Counted from the stretch's first letter, positions 8,691-18,073 are shown. The stretch: 64,000 bases of DNA from Rhizobium sp. LC145 (GCF_001005825.1 NZ_LBHV01000007.1:310001-374000); one strand, 5' to 3'. Notes: generated by a model from the sequence alone, not told the origin. Program-made: numbers and translations.

Positions 8691-11600
8691 ATGAAAAAGG
8701 GTGCTGCGGTTTTGAAGGTCCGGCTCTCGCCTCTTGGGAAAATCCACCATGCTGCCCGCGGCATCCGCACATCCGCCGCCGCGGCGATGCTGCTCATCCT
8801 CGGCGTCATTCTGACGGGCGTCGTGCTCGATCGCCAACATACCGAAAGCTACCGCCAGGAATTGCGCGGCAGGACGGAAAAAGCCGCGACATTCCTTTCC
8901 GGGCGGCTTGCCGCGCGGCTGGACAAGGATGTCTGGCTCGCAAAACACCTGGCGCAGGCCTTTACCGGCGAGGCGGGAGGATCGGCTTCACGCTTCCGCC
9001 ATGTCGCCGAAGAGGAGATTGCCGGAACGCCGCATTTCCTCGCGATTGCCCTTGCTCCAAATTCAGAACTCGCAGACGTATTCACCCGCCAGTCGCTCGG
9101 CCTGGACGCGCATGATCTCGAGGTCGACGCCGGCCTGCTGGGAGAACAGGTGAATTCCGTCCGGCAAGACGGCCCCGCCAAGCTCCTGAGCGACGCGCGG
9201 AACGGCCATCTCACGTTGGTTCTGCCGTTCGGCGAGCCCGCGGCCGGCACAACCGGCCACGGGTCCATCGCCGTCGCCATCGACCAGGCCGGACTGATGG
9301 AGGCAAGCGGCATCAGCTTCGCGCCGACAGGTTCGGGTTCCGGCGCTCTCGCCGATCTTTCCTGGATGGACGTCGCCATCCGCGACATGGGCCGCGAAGG
9401 CGGACCGGTGATCTTCGGCGACGCCTCCATTCCAGCCCCGCGGGCCTGGCCGCTCGCGGTCAATGGCGCCACCTGGGAAATTCTTGCCGCGCCCAAGGCC
9501 GGCTGGAATGCCGTCCCGCCGGATCAGACGATTATCCGCCTTTCGATCGCCCTTGCAGCACTCGGCATGATCGTGCCGATCATCGTCGCCAGCTTGCTGA
9601 TCGACGAGCGCAATCGCAACATCGCGGCCCTGAAGGCCAGGGAGGCCAACCTGCTGCAGCTTTCGCAGCGTTTCCATCTCGCCATGGAATCCTCCAATAT
9701 CGGCATATGGGAAGTGACGGACGACCACCGCCTCTACTGGGACGAGCGCGCAGCCGCGCTGCACGGCCGGCAAGCGGAGGCGAGAGGAAGCCGTCTGGAG
9801 GACTGGCTGGCCTCGATTTTTCCGGAGGACAGGGCGGCGGCGGAAGCGCATTTCTTCATCGCCACCTGCTCCATGAGCCCGTGCAGCGACATCTACCGCG
9901 TGCGGCTCGAAGACGGGGCGCTGCGTTACCTGCGCTCCGCCGGCGCAAGCTACCTCAATGCCGACGGCAGCCGGCGCACCACCGGCATCGTCTGGGACAT
10001 CACGGCCGACATGGTGATGACGGAGACGCTGCGCGCCGCCAAGGAAACGAGCGACATCAAGAACGCCGAGCTCGAACTGGCGCTCGACGAACTCTCCAAT
10101 CGCGAACAGGAGCTGGAGGAACTTTCCACCAAGCTCGATCTGGCGCTCGAGGCATCCAATTGCGGTATCTGGGAAAGCGATCCGGCAACCCATTTCGAGA
10201 CCTGGGATGCGCGCATGTGCCAGTTGCACGGCATCCCCTTCACCGACGGGCGGATCACCGCGGATCGGTGGATCGAATTGCTGCACCCGGACGATCGAGC
10301 GCTGGCGCACAACTCGTCCTTCCATTTCCGGGAGGAGTTCCGCTCCGAGATGCTGGTGGCCCGCGTGCTGCTGCCGGACGGCAGCGTCCGCTACATCCGC
10401 TCCATCGGCAAGCTGCGCACCGGCCGCGACGGCACCCAGAAGGTCATCGGCATCGCCTTCGACGTGACCGCCGATGCCGTGCTCGCAGAGGAATTGAGGG
10501 CCGCGAAGGAAGAGGCGGACGCCAAGAACGCCGAGCTGGAACTCGCAAAGAGCCGCATCGAACACAACGCGCTGCATGACCCGCTGACCGAGCTTGCCAA
10601 CCGCCGGAAGCTTGATCTCGAACTCGACCGGCTTTCCCGCGCCAGCCAAGGCGAGCGGCAAAAGTTCTCGATCCTTCATCTGGACCTCGACCGCTTCAAG
10701 CAGATCAACGACACGCTGGGCCATGCGGCGGGTGACGCCATGCTCGTGCATGCGGCGCGAGTTCTATCGCGCAATGTCGGCAGCGGCGATCTGGTCGCCC
10801 GCATCGGCGGAGACGAGTTCGTGATCTTTGTGAACGGCAATTGCAGCGCCGAGCAGATGGCCGATCTTGCCGCCGGCATTATCACGGAGCTGCGCCAGCC
10901 CATCGATTTCGAGGGTTTTTCCTGCCGCGGCGGCGTCTCGATAGGTATTGCCCAGGCCAGCGGCTTCAACCTAGATGCACGCAGGACGCTGGTGAATGCC
11001 GATATCGCGCTCTATCGCGCGAAAGGCATGGGCCGCAATCGCTATGAGTTCTTCACGCAGAACCTGCAGGCGGAAATCATCAGCCATAAGCGCACCGCCG
11101 ACGAGGTGCTGGCAGGCATCGACAACCATGAATTCGTCACCTGGTACCAGCCGCAATTCGATGCTCGCTCCAACGAGCTGACCGGTGTCGAGGCGCTGGT
11201 ACGCTGGAACCATCCGCATCATGGCATTCTGGCGCCCGATCGCTTCCTCAAGATCGCCGAGGATCTCAATGTCGCCGCCACGCTCGACCAGATCGTGCTG
11301 GAGACGGTGTTGAAGGACCGCATGCGCTGGGCCGCGCTCGGCATCCGAATACCGAAGGTTTCCGTCAACGTCTCTTCCAGGCGCCTGCATGACGAGGGCC
11401 TGATCGACAGCTTGAAAGGGCTCGCCATCACGCCCGGCCAGGTATCCTTCGAACTGGTGGAATCCATCTTCCTGGACGAGAGCGAGGCTGCCGCGGCCAG
11501 CAATCTGGAAAGGATCAAGGCGCTCGGCATCGATATCGAGATCGACGACTTCGGCACTGGCCACACGTCCATCGTGAGCCTGCTCAAGCTGAAGCCGAAG

Positions 11601-11858
11601 CGGCTGAAGATCGACCGCCAACTCGTCATGCCGATCCTCACCTCGCCGCAGGAGCGGGCGCTGGTGCGCTCCATCATCGATATCGCCCGCTCGCTTGGCG
11701 TCGAGACGGTGGCGGAAGGGGTGGAGACCATGCAGCACGCAAGCCTGCTGCGCGAACTCGGTTGCGACCTCCTGCAGGGTTACGCCTTCTCCCGGCCGCT
11801 CTCCTTCGACGATTTCACCCGCTCGGCGCTTGCGGGCTGGCGGAAGGCCGCGGCTTAA
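8691..11858 (+). CDS. Membrane sensor CHASE-PAS-PAS-GGDEF-EAL cyclic-di-GMP protein
   Basis: A 1055-residue signalling protein. Transmembrane helices at about 27-46 and 282-303 enclose a CHASE-type periplasmic sensor (FLAIALAPNSELADVF...GLDAHDLE). Two PAS domains follow, each opening with LAMESSNIGIWE or LALEASNCGIWE (about 330 and 485). The diguanylate cyclase domain has an intact GGDEF (about residue 705), preceded by GSGD where an RxxD product-inhibition site would sit, so that site is missing. The EAL domain is complete: EALVRWNHP (about 833), DDFGTGHTS, KIDRQLV and VAEGVET. Both synthesis and hydrolysis of c-di-GMP are therefore possible; the net direction cannot be read from sequence. 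It is monocistronic. Confidence 0.93.
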   Translation: MKKGAAVLKVRLSPLGKIHHAARGIRTSAAAAMLLILGVILTGVVLDRQHTESYRQELRGRTEKAATFLSGRLAARLDKDVWLAKHLAQAFTGEAGGSASRFRHVAEEEIAGTPHFLAIALAPNSELADVFTRQSLGLDAHDLEVDAGLLGEQVNSVRQDGPAKLLSDARNGHLTLVLPFGEPAAGTTGHGSIAVAIDQAGLMEASGISFAPTGSGSGALADLSWMDVAIRDMGREGGPVIFGDASIPAPRAWPLAVNGATWEILAAPKAGWNAVPPDQTIIRLSIALAALGMIVPIIVASLLIDERNRNIAALKAREANLLQLSQRFHLAMESSNIGIWEVTDDHRLYWDERAAALHGRQAEARGSRLEDWLASIFPEDRAAAEAHFFIATCSMSPCSDIYRVRLEDGALRYLRSAGASYLNADGSRRTTGIVWDITADMVMTETLRAAKETSDIKNAELELALDELSNREQELEELSTKLDLALEASNCGIWESDPATHFETWDARMCQLHGIPFTDGRITADRWIELLHPDDRALAHNSSFHFREEFRSEMLVARVLLPDGSVRYIRSIGKLRTGRDGTQKVIGIAFDVTADAVLAEELRAAKEEADAKNAELELAKSRIEHNALHDPLTELANRRKLDLELDRLSRASQGERQKFSILHLDLDRFKQINDTLGHAAGDAMLVHAARVLSRNVGSGDLVARIGGDEFVIFVNGNCSAEQMADLAAGIITELRQPIDFEGFSCRGGVSIGIAQASGFNLDARRTLVNADIALYRAKGMGRNRYEFFTQNLQAEIISHKRTADEVLAGIDNHEFVTWYQPQFDARSNELTGVEALVRWNHPHHGILAPDRFLKIAEDLNVAATLDQIVLETVLKDRMRWAALGIRIPKVSVNVSSRRLHDEGLIDSLKGLAITPGQVSFELVESIFLDESEAAAASNLERIKALGIDIEIDDFGTGHTSIVSLLKLKPKRLKIDRQLVMPILTSPQERALVRSIIDIARSLGVETVAEGVETMQHASLLRELGCDLLQGYAFSRPLSFDDFTRSALAGWRKAAA

Positions 11859-11985
11859 GAGGTGGCCGGCCGGCGCTGCTTGCGCATGCCGCCAAGAAAG
11901 GCTTGTCCCTTCCGCCGTTTTTCCACTATGACAGGGCCGCTTTCAGGAATGGAGCAGCCATTCCCCCACGGTTCCGGTCGCCACC

Positions 11986-13083
11986 ATGTCGCACAACACC
12001 TTCGGTCATCTTTTCCGCGTCACCACCTGGGGCGAAAGCCACGGGCCGGCGCTCGGCTGCGTCATCGACGGCTGCCCGCCCGGCATCCGCTTCACGCTCG
12101 CCGAAATCCAGGCCTGGATGGACAAGCGCAAGCCCGGCCAGTCGCGTTTCGTGACCCAGCGGCGCGAGGAAGACCTCGTGAAGGTGCTTTCCGGCGTGAT
12201 GCCGGACGAGGATGGCGAGACGCTGGTGACCACCGGCACGCCCATCTCCATGCTGATCGAGAACACCGACCAGCGTTCCAAGGATTACGGCGAGATTGCC
12301 CGGAGCTACCGCCCCGGACACGCCGATTTCACCTATGACCTGAAATACGGCATCCGCGACTATCGCGGCGGCGGCCGCTCCTCCGCCCGTGAGACGGCGG
12401 CGCGTGTCGCTGCAGGCGCGCTCGCCCGCAAGGTCGTGCCCGGCGTCACCGTCCGCGCCGCGCTGGTGCAGATCGGCAAGCACAGGATCAACCGGGCGAA
12501 CTGGGACTGGAACCAGATCGACCAGAACCCTTTCTTCTCGCCCGATGCCGAGATCGTGCCGGTCTGGGAAGAATATCTCGACGGCATCCGCAAGGCGGGC
12601 TCGTCGATCGGCGCGGTCGTGGAAGTGGTCGCCGAAGGCGTTCCGGCCGGGCTCGGCGCGCCGATCTACGGCAAGCTCGATCAGGATATCGCAAGCCTTC
12701 TGATGTCCATCAACGCCGTCAAGGGCGTCGAGATCGGTGAAGGCTTTGCCTCCGCCGAGCTTTCCGGCGAGGAAAACGCCGACGAGATGCGCATGGGCAA
12801 CGACGGACAGCCGATTTTCCTTTCCAATCACGCAGGCGGCATTCTCGGCGGCATCTCCACCGGACAGCCGGTGGTCGCCCGCTTCGCCATCAAGCCCACT
12901 TCCTCCATTCTCGCCGAGCGGCGCTCGATCGACGCGGACGGCAACAATGTCGATATCCGCACCAAGGGCCGCCACGACCCTTGCGTCGGCATAAGAGCGG
13001 TTCCTGTCGGCGAGGCGATGGTCGCCTGCGCGATTGCCGACCATTATCTTCGCGACCGCGCCCAGACCGGCCGATTGAAGTAA
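11986..13083 (+). CDS. aroC: Chorismate synthase
   Basis: A 365-residue enzyme converting 5-enolpyruvylshikimate-3-phosphate to chorismate using reduced FMN, the last common step to aromatic amino acids and folate. The signature [18 protein letters not shown] is at residues 14-31, [14 protein letters not shown] near 108, the [19 protein letters not shown] block near 126 and the C-terminal [23 protein letters not shown] near 328. Length and all conserved histidines and arginines fit. The ribB gene starts 10 bases downstream, forming an aroC-ribB unit ended by the hairpin at 14231. Confidence 0.97.
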   Translation: MSHNTFGHLFRVTTWGESHGPALGCVIDGCPPGIRFTLAEIQAWMDKRKPGQSRFVTQRREEDLVKVLSGVMPDEDGETLVTTGTPISMLIENTDQRSKDYGEIARSYRPGHADFTYDLKYGIRDYRGGGRSSARETAARVAAGALARKVVPGVTVRAALVQIGKHRINRANWDWNQIDQNPFFSPDAEIVPVWEEYLDGIRKAGSSIGAVVEVVAEGVPAGLGAPIYGKLDQDIASLLMSINAVKGVEIGEGFASAELSGEENADEMRMGNDGQPIFLSNHAGGILGGISTGQPVVARFAIKPTSSILAERRSIDADGNNVDIRTKGRHDPCVGIRAVPVGEAMVACAIADHYLRDRAQTGRLK

Positions 13084-13093
13084 GGAATTCCCC

Positions 13094-14197
13094 ATGGCTT
13101 ATGACCAGAAGCGTGTCGTCGATGCCATCCGCGCCTTCGAAGCCGGCGAGATCGTCGTCGTGACCGACGACGACGATCGCGAGAACGAAGGCGACCTGAT
13201 CGTCGCTGCCGTCCATTGTACGGCCGAGAAAATGGCCTTCATCGTGCGCCATACATCCGGCATCGTCTGCGCGCCCATGCCGCGCGAGGAGGCCAAGCGC
13301 CTGAACCTCAACGCCATGGTGGCGGAAAACGACAGCGCGCATACCACCGCCTTCACCGTCACGGTCGATTTCAAGCACGGCACGACCACCGGCATTTCCG
13401 CCGATGACCGGACGCTGACCGTGCGCAATCTCGCCAATCCCAATGCGGGAGCTGCCGATTTCGTGCGCCCCGGCCATATCTTCCCGCTCATCTCCCGCGA
13501 AGGCGGCGTCTTGATGCGCTCAGGCCACACGGAAGCGGCGGTCGACCTCTGCAAGCTCGCCGGCCTGCCGCTGGTGGGCGTGATCAGCGAACTGGTCAAT
13601 GACGACGGAAGCGTCATGCGCGGCCAGCAGGTCGCCGCTTTCGCTCAGGCCCACGGCTTGAAACAGGTTTCGGTCGCAGACCTCATCGCCTACCGCCAGC
13701 GCAAGGAAACGCTGATCGAGCTGCAATCGCAATTCGGTGTGGATACTGCCTTCGGCAAGGCCAAGGCGCATGCCTATTCCCTGCCCTGGGACCCCATGCA
13801 GCATGTGGCGGTCATCTTCGGCGACATCCGGGACGGCGTCGATATTCCCGTTCGCCTGCATCTCGAGAATGTCGCGGATGACGTCTTCGGCGCCGAGCGG
13901 CCCATCAACCGCTACATGGAAAAGATCGCCGAGGAAGGGCGCGGGGTCATCATCTACCTTCGCGAGGGCTCCGTCGGCGTCGGCCAGATGGACCATGGCC
14001 GCAAGCTTCGCCATAGCGACAAGGAAGAGCACGAGCAGGCCAAGGCGCGCGAGAGCGAGTGGCTGGAAATCGGCCTCGGCGCGCAGATCCTGAAAGATCT
14101 CGGCGTCACCTCGATCAAGCTGCTCAGCCGCAGCGAGCGGCACTATGTCGGCCTGGAAGGCTTCGGCATCAAGATTGCCGAGACGGTGATCTGCTGA
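13094..14197 (+). CDS. ribB: 3,4-dihydroxy-2-butanone-4-phosphate synthase with degenerate GTP-cyclohydrolase-II-like tail
   Basis: A 367-residue protein. The N-terminal ~205 residues are a full RibB domain making the four-carbon riboflavin precursor from ribulose-5-phosphate: DDDDRENEGDLIVAA (about 27-41), GHIFPLISREGGVLMRSGHTEAAVDL (split across about 129-154). The C-terminal half has the fold of GTP cyclohydrolase II, but where active RibA has C...DVFGS.RCDC this protein reads NVADDVFGAERPIN, so all three zinc-binding cysteines are absent. The enzyme therefore probably has only DHBP-synthase activity; the tail may be structural or regulatory. Cotranscribed with aroC. Confidence 0.93.
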   Translation: MAYDQKRVVDAIRAFEAGEIVVVTDDDDRENEGDLIVAAVHCTAEKMAFIVRHTSGIVCAPMPREEAKRLNLNAMVAENDSAHTTAFTVTVDFKHGTTTGISADDRTLTVRNLANPNAGAADFVRPGHIFPLISREGGVLMRSGHTEAAVDLCKLAGLPLVGVISELVNDDGSVMRGQQVAAFAQAHGLKQVSVADLIAYRQRKETLIELQSQFGVDTAFGKAKAHAYSLPWDPMQHVAVIFGDIRDGVDIPVRLHLENVADDVFGAERPINRYMEKIAEEGRGVIIYLREGSVGVGQMDHGRKLRHSDKEEHEQAKARESEWLEIGLGAQILKDLGVTSIKLLSRSERHYVGLEGFGIKIAETVIC

Positions 14198-14230
14198 ACC
14201 ACTAGTTGCATTCGGCTCCGGCCACGTTAG

Positions 14231-14260
14231 ATTGCTTCTGCTTGAGGGGAAGCAATTTTT
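14231..14260 (+). terminator. Intrinsic terminator after aroC-ribB
   Basis: An 8-bp perfect stem, ATTGCTTC and GAAGCAAT, with a 10-base loop is followed at once by a run of T. It lies 33 bases after the ribB stop and just 15 bases before the brnT start, so it should separate the housekeeping unit from the toxin-antitoxin pair. Confidence 0.7.
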
Positions 14261-14274
14261 CGTGTACGAATAAT

Positions 14275-14544
14275 ATGAAATTCGTTTGGGATGAGCTGAA
14301 ACGGCTGGCGAACATTGAGAAGCATGGCCTCGACTTCGCTGAGGTGCACGCCTTTCAGTGGGAAACGGCGGTCATGGAGGCCGGTCATTCAGGCCGGATC
14401 AAAGCCATAGGCTATTTCGAAGACGGCACCGCAGTCGTCGTTTTCGCGACGCTTGGTACCGAAGCGATTTCGATTATCAGCTTTCGTCCCGCCAATACCA
14501 AAGAGAAGAGGCTGCTCCAATGGCCACGAAGTACCGAACATTGA
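14275..14544 (+). CDS. brnT: BrnT-family ribonuclease toxin
   Basis: An 89-residue protein that begins FVWDELKRLANIEKHGLDFAEV, the typical BrnT opening, and ends with ISFRPANTKEKRL, matching the family's IS(A/F)R.A...E motif. BrnT is a RelE-fold ribonuclease that blocks translation and is neutralised by BrnA. Family length is about 90. The ATG at 14275 was chosen as it starts at the conserved FxWD; no ribosome-binding site precedes it and only a very short leader fits after the terminator. It overlaps brnA by 25 bases, as usual for this toxin-first operon. Confidence 0.85.
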   Translation: MKFVWDELKRLANIEKHGLDFAEVHAFQWETAVMEAGHSGRIKAIGYFEDGTAVVVFATLGTEAISIISFRPANTKEKRLLQWPRSTEH

Positions 14545-14840
14545 AGGAATTTCAGCCCGGCCGCGGCTATACCAAGGAAGATTGGGATGCTGTGGACAGC
14601 CCTCCGCTAACGGACGAGGAGTTGGCGAGCATGCGCCCCGCGCGCGAGGTTTTACCCGCCGAGGTATTTCGTGCGCTCGAGGAAGCGAGCCGCCGTGCCC
14701 GTGGCCGTCCCAAGATCGACGCGCCAAAGGTAGCGGTGACGCTTCGGCTCGAACCCGAAGTGCTGGAAAAGTTCAAGGCCAAGGGCAAGGACTGGCGAAA
14801 CGCCATGGCCGAGGAGCTAAAGAAGGCTTCTCGACGCTAG
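14520..14840 (+). CDS. brnA: BrnA-family antitoxin
   Basis: A 106-residue protein. The N-terminal half is acidic and proline-rich (TKEDWDAVDSPPLTDEELASMRPA), as in the toxin-wrapping part of BrnA. The C-terminal part is a ribbon-helix-helix DNA-binding domain reading KVAVTLRLEPEVLEKFKAKGKDWRNAMAEELKKA, with the family's G(K)xWxxxMNxxLR-like end. It should neutralise BrnT and repress its own operon by binding upstream of brnT. Its last four bases overlap the convergent DNA glycosylase gene. Confidence 0.85.
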   Translation: MATKYRTLKEFQPGRGYTKEDWDAVDSPPLTDEELASMRPAREVLPAEVFRALEEASRRARGRPKIDAPKVAVTLRLEPEVLEKFKAKGKDWRNAMAEELKKASRR

Positions 14841-16030
14841 TCTGGGCGCCAGCCGTCCAGGAAGCTCACCTTCTCCACGCTCGCAAACCGGGCGACGCGC
14901 AACAGCTCCGCCTCCAGCTTTTCCAGCCGACCGGTCGATGGCCGGACGCCCTTTTCGAGCCATAGACGTTTGACGTCCAGCGTGCCCGACTTGCGATCCG
15001 CCTTCATGTCGATACGGCCGATCATCCGGTCACCCTCGATCAGCGGAAAGACGTAGTAGCCGTATTCCCGCTTGGGTTCCGGCACGAAGACCTCGATGCG
15101 ATAGAAGAAGCCGAACAGCCGTTCGGCGCGATCGCGGTCGCGCAGCAGCGGATCGAAAGGACTGAGAACCCGCACACGTGCCGGCGGCTCGGGAATATCG
15201 CCGAGGTTTTCCGGAAAGCCGGTAAAGGCAAAGGAGGGTCTTGGTTTGCCGCCATTGACCGGCTCGACCAGCACCTCATCCAACTCGTCGCGATGGGCGT
15301 GCACCCAATCCTTCGCCTCCTGGGGTGTCACGAGGTCCCAGAAGGCCGCGATCTCGCCGGATGTGGCAAAGCCCAGCCTCTTCAAGGCGCTGCGGCAGGC
15401 CCAATCGATGAACTCCTGATGGCTCACCTCGGGCTCGTAATGGCGCGCCGGAATCACCCGCTCGGTCAGATCGTAGATTTTCTGGAAGTTCACCCGGCCG
15501 GCGATCGCCAGCTTGCCGATGTGCCAGTAATATTCGAGCGCCGTCTTGTTCGGATGCCAGTTCCACCAGCCGCCTGACTTGTGATTTTCCACCTTCATGT
15601 CGCGCGACATGATCGCGCCGCCTTCGGCAATGTGCCGGTAGGTATCCTCGAAGGCGGAGTTGAAATCCTCGCCCTGCCATTTTTTCCAGCGTTCGGCGAT
15701 GATCGGCTCGCGACGGCGGAAACGGTGCTTCCAATAGCGGAAGAAGGCGGACGGCAGGATGGAGGCATCATGCGTCCAGTGCTCGAAAAGCTCGCGATCC
15801 TTTTCCAGAAGCGTCTTCAGATGCTCCCGCCGGTAGGTCTGGTTGCGGGAAAACAAGATCATATGGTGGGCGCGCTCCACCGTGGCGATGCTATCCACCT
15901 GCACGAAGCCGATCTCGTGGATGAGGTTCAGAAGCCCCGCTTTATCGAGAGCGCGGCCGGGCGGCTGGGAAAGTCCCTGCCGCTCCAGAAAGATTCGTCT
16001 TGCCTGAGAATTGGGTATGAGAATCGCCAT
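14837..16030 (-). CDS. YcaQ/AlkX-family winged-helix DNA glycosylase
   Basis: A 397-residue HTH_42-family protein. GFVQVDSIATVERAHH near residue 42 contains the Q-x-D motif that is catalytic in Escherichia coli YcaQ (AlkX), which removes alkylated bases and unhooks DNA interstrand crosslinks; bacterial AlkZ has Q-x-Q instead. Other family blocks are visible: HDASILPSAFFRYW, WWNWHPNKTALEYYWHIGKLAIAGR and LSPFDPLLRDRDRAERLFGFFYRIE. The start at 16030 gives MAILIPNSQARRIFL, the normal family N-terminus. It is convergent with brnA and divergent from bioM. A role in crosslink repair is inference from the family. Confidence 0.85.
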   Translation of the reverse strand: MAILIPNSQARRIFLERQGLSQPPGRALDKAGLLNLIHEIGFVQVDSIATVERAHHMILFSRNQTYRREHLKTLLEKDRELFEHWTHDASILPSAFFRYWKHRFRRREPIIAERWKKWQGEDFNSAFEDTYRHIAEGGAIMSRDMKVENHKSGGWWNWHPNKTALEYYWHIGKLAIAGRVNFQKIYDLTERVIPARHYEPEVSHQEFIDWACRSALKRLGFATSGEIAAFWDLVTPQEAKDWVHAHRDELDEVLVEPVNGGKPRPSFAFTGFPENLGDIPEPPARVRVLSPFDPLLRDRDRAERLFGFFYRIEVFVPEPKREYGYYVFPLIEGDRMIGRIDMKADRKSGTLDVKRLWLEKGVRPSTGRLEKLEAELLRVARFASVEKVSFLDGWRPD

Positions 16031-16140
16031 GACCGCCAGAGTAGAATGCCCTGGCGCATGTTTCAATGTTCACGTTCAGTTCCGCATTCCCCTATCTCCA
16101 TATCCGGTCTATAGGTCCTGCGAAAGAACGAGGGACCGGG

Positions 16141-16818
16141 TTGGACATCCGTTTCGAAGAAGCCAGTGCAAGTTTCGAGGGCCGGGTGGCGCTTCATCCG
16201 CTGACGCTTTCGCTCTCCGAGCGGCGTATCGGCGTGATCGGCCTCAACGGTTCCGGCAAGACCACCTTCGCGCGCATGATAAACGGGCTCGTGAAACCGT
16301 CCGAGGGCCGCGTCATCGTCAACGGCATCGATACCGCGGCCGATGCCGAGCGCGTGCGGGCCCAGGTCGGCTTCATCTTCCAGAACCCGCAGAACCAGAT
16401 CATCCTGCCGATCCTGAAAGAAGACATCGCGCTCGGTCTCAAGGCGCAGAAGCTTTCGAAAGAGGCTATGGATGCCGCCGTTGCCGCCATCCTTTCCCGT
16501 TTCGGCATCCCTCATCTCGCCGAGCGGCGGGCCCACGAGCTTTCCGGCGGAGAGTTGCAACTGGCCGCACTCGCCTCAGTGCTCGTCACAAGGCCGCCGA
16601 TCCTGATCCTCGACGAACCCACCAACCAGCTCGACCTCAAGAACCGCGACCTCGTGGAGCGGACGATCGCCACACTCGATGAACATGTGATCGTCATCAG
16701 TCACGATCTGCCGCTGGTTGCCGATTTCGACCGCGTCCTGCTTTTCGATCAGGGCCGGCTGGTCGCCGATGGCACGCCGGGAGAGGTCATGGCGCGATAT
16801 CGCGAGCTTGCGGCATGA
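16141..16818 (+). CDS. bioM: ECF biotin transporter ATPase BioM
   Basis: A 225-residue ABC ATPase of the energy-coupling-factor type. Walker A is GLNGSGKTT (residues about 36-44), the Q-loop region is GFIFQNPQNQIILP as in ECF ATPases, the signature is LSGGE, Walker B is ILILDEPT and the switch histidine is in VISHD. With BioN and BioY encoded directly downstream it energises biotin uptake. The TTG at 16141 (protein begins MDIRFEE) is preferred because it matches family length and follows GAGGGACC; an in-frame ATG at 16066 would run deep into the divergent promoter region. Confidence 0.92.
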   Translation: MDIRFEEASASFEGRVALHPLTLSLSERRIGVIGLNGSGKTTFARMINGLVKPSEGRVIVNGIDTAADAERVRAQVGFIFQNPQNQIILPILKEDIALGLKAQKLSKEAMDAAVAAILSRFGIPHLAERRAHELSGGELQLAALASVLVTRPPILILDEPTNQLDLKNRDLVERTIATLDEHVIVISHDLPLVADFDRVLLFDQGRLVADGTPGEVMARYRELAA

Positions 16819-17420
16819 ACACGCTCTACGTCGAGGGAAACAGTCTTCTGCATCGGCTTTCCGCCCGCGTGAAGCTCCTCGCGCTTGCGTTAACCGGCAT
16901 CGCCCTCATCTTCATCATCTCCCCCTTCGCGCTCGCGATCGCCGCCCTTGCAGCCGGCCTTCTCTATGCGTCGCTTCGAATCGGGTGGCGGCAATCCTGG
17001 CTGCGGCTGCGGCCTGTTTTCCTGACGATCTTCGTGGTTGCGGTCTTCGCCTTCTTCGTCAGTTCCGCGCACGAGGCGGCCACCACGCTCTTCAGGCTGA
17101 CCACGCTGATGCTGCTCGCAGCCGCGGCGACGGCCACCACCACGATCGGCGATTTCATCGATGAGATCACGCTCGCCGCCCGCCCGCTGGAGCGGATCGG
17201 CCTCGTGAAGGCCGCCGATATAGGGCTCTCGGTCGGCCTCGTCATCCGCTTCGTGCCCGAGGTGATGACCCGCTATCGGGCGATCCGCGAGGCGCATGCC
17301 GCCCGCGGTCTGAAGCCCCGGCCGCTGACGCTCGCCGTACCGCTCATCATTCTGACGTTGAAGAGCGCCGACGAGATCGCCGCGGCCATTGACGCCCGCG
17401 GCATCCGAGGGCAGAACTGA
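16815..17420 (+). CDS. bioN: ECF biotin transporter transmembrane component BioN
   Basis: A 201-residue T-component with a short N-terminus (LYVEGNSLLHRLSARVKLL, the CbiQ-family opening) and about four to five transmembrane segments. The cytoplasmic coupling region carries the two Ala-Arg-Gly type motifs that contact the ATPase: REAHAARGLKP near residue 160 and DARGIRGQ at the end. It links BioM to the biotin-binding BioY in the inner membrane. The ATG overlaps the bioM stop (ATGA). Confidence 0.92.
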   Translation: MNTLYVEGNSLLHRLSARVKLLALALTGIALIFIISPFALAIAALAAGLLYASLRIGWRQSWLRLRPVFLTIFVVAVFAFFVSSAHEAATTLFRLTTLMLLAAAATATTTIGDFIDEITLAARPLERIGLVKAADIGLSVGLVIRFVPEVMTRYRAIREAHAARGLKPRPLTLAVPLIILTLKSADEIAAAIDARGIRGQN

Positions 17421-17449
17421 TCGACAGCTTTATTAGGGAATCGCAAACC

Positions 17450-18013
17450 ATGAGCACCCGGGATCTCGTTCTTGCCGCACTGTTTGCCGCCATCATCGTC
17501 GTTCTCGGTCTCCTGCCGCCGATAGCCATCGGCTTCATTCCCGTGCCGATCACCGCACAATCGCTTGGCGTCATGCTGGCGGGTGTCGTTCTCGGCGCCA
17601 AGCGCGGCACGGTCGCGGTTCTGCTGGTGCTATTGCTGGTCGCTATCGGGCTTCCGGTTCTTTCCGGCGGACGTGGCGGGCTCGCCGCCTTTGCCGCCCC
17701 CACTTCAGGCTTCCTGATCGGCTGGGTTTTCGCCGCATTCGTGACGGGCTACCTCTCCGAACGTCTCATCAGCCGCTCGCAGACGGGCCTCGTGCAGGGT
17801 GCGGGCTTTTTTCTGGCGGCGCTCACGGGCGGGGTCGTCGTTCTCTACGCTTTTGGCATCACCTATCTCGCGCTCATCACCGGGCTGGGCTTTAAGCAGG
17901 CTTTCCTGGGTTCGCTCGCCTTTGTCCCCGGAGATGTCCTCAAAGCCTTCGTCGCCGCCCTGGCCGGGCGCGCGGTCATGGTCGGCTATCCGCTGCTGCC
18001 GCAGCGCGCCTGA
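17450..18013 (+). CDS. bioY: Biotin-binding S-component BioY
   Basis: A 187-residue membrane protein with about six hydrophobic helices. The family blocks PVPITAQSLGVMLAGVVLGAKRG (residues about 26-48) and GGLAAFAAPTSGFLIGW (about 76-92) identify BioY, the substrate-binding unit that captures biotin with high affinity and works with BioM and BioN. Thirty bases separate it from bioN, so the three form one operon. No recognisable BioR palindrome was found upstream of bioM. Confidence 0.94.
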   Translation: MSTRDLVLAALFAAIIVVLGLLPPIAIGFIPVPITAQSLGVMLAGVVLGAKRGTVAVLLVLLLVAIGLPVLSGGRGGLAAFAAPTSGFLIGWVFAAFVTGYLSERLISRSQTGLVQGAGFFLAALTGGVVVLYAFGITYLALITGLGFKQAFLGSLAFVPGDVLKAFVAALAGRAVMVGYPLLPQRA

Positions 18014-18073
18014 TCCTTTGTTTTTGCGCATGTCGTTATCGCGAAATCGCAACACACTTTTGCGCGATATCCG

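Noticed and set aside
9063..10751. 562-codon open frame opposite the GGDEF-EAL gene
   Set aside because: Codon-bias shadow; the plus-strand gene is complete across the region.
16031..16140. BioR operator before bioM
   Set aside because: No TTATCTATAA-type palindrome is present; only a non-symmetric CTATAGG is seen.
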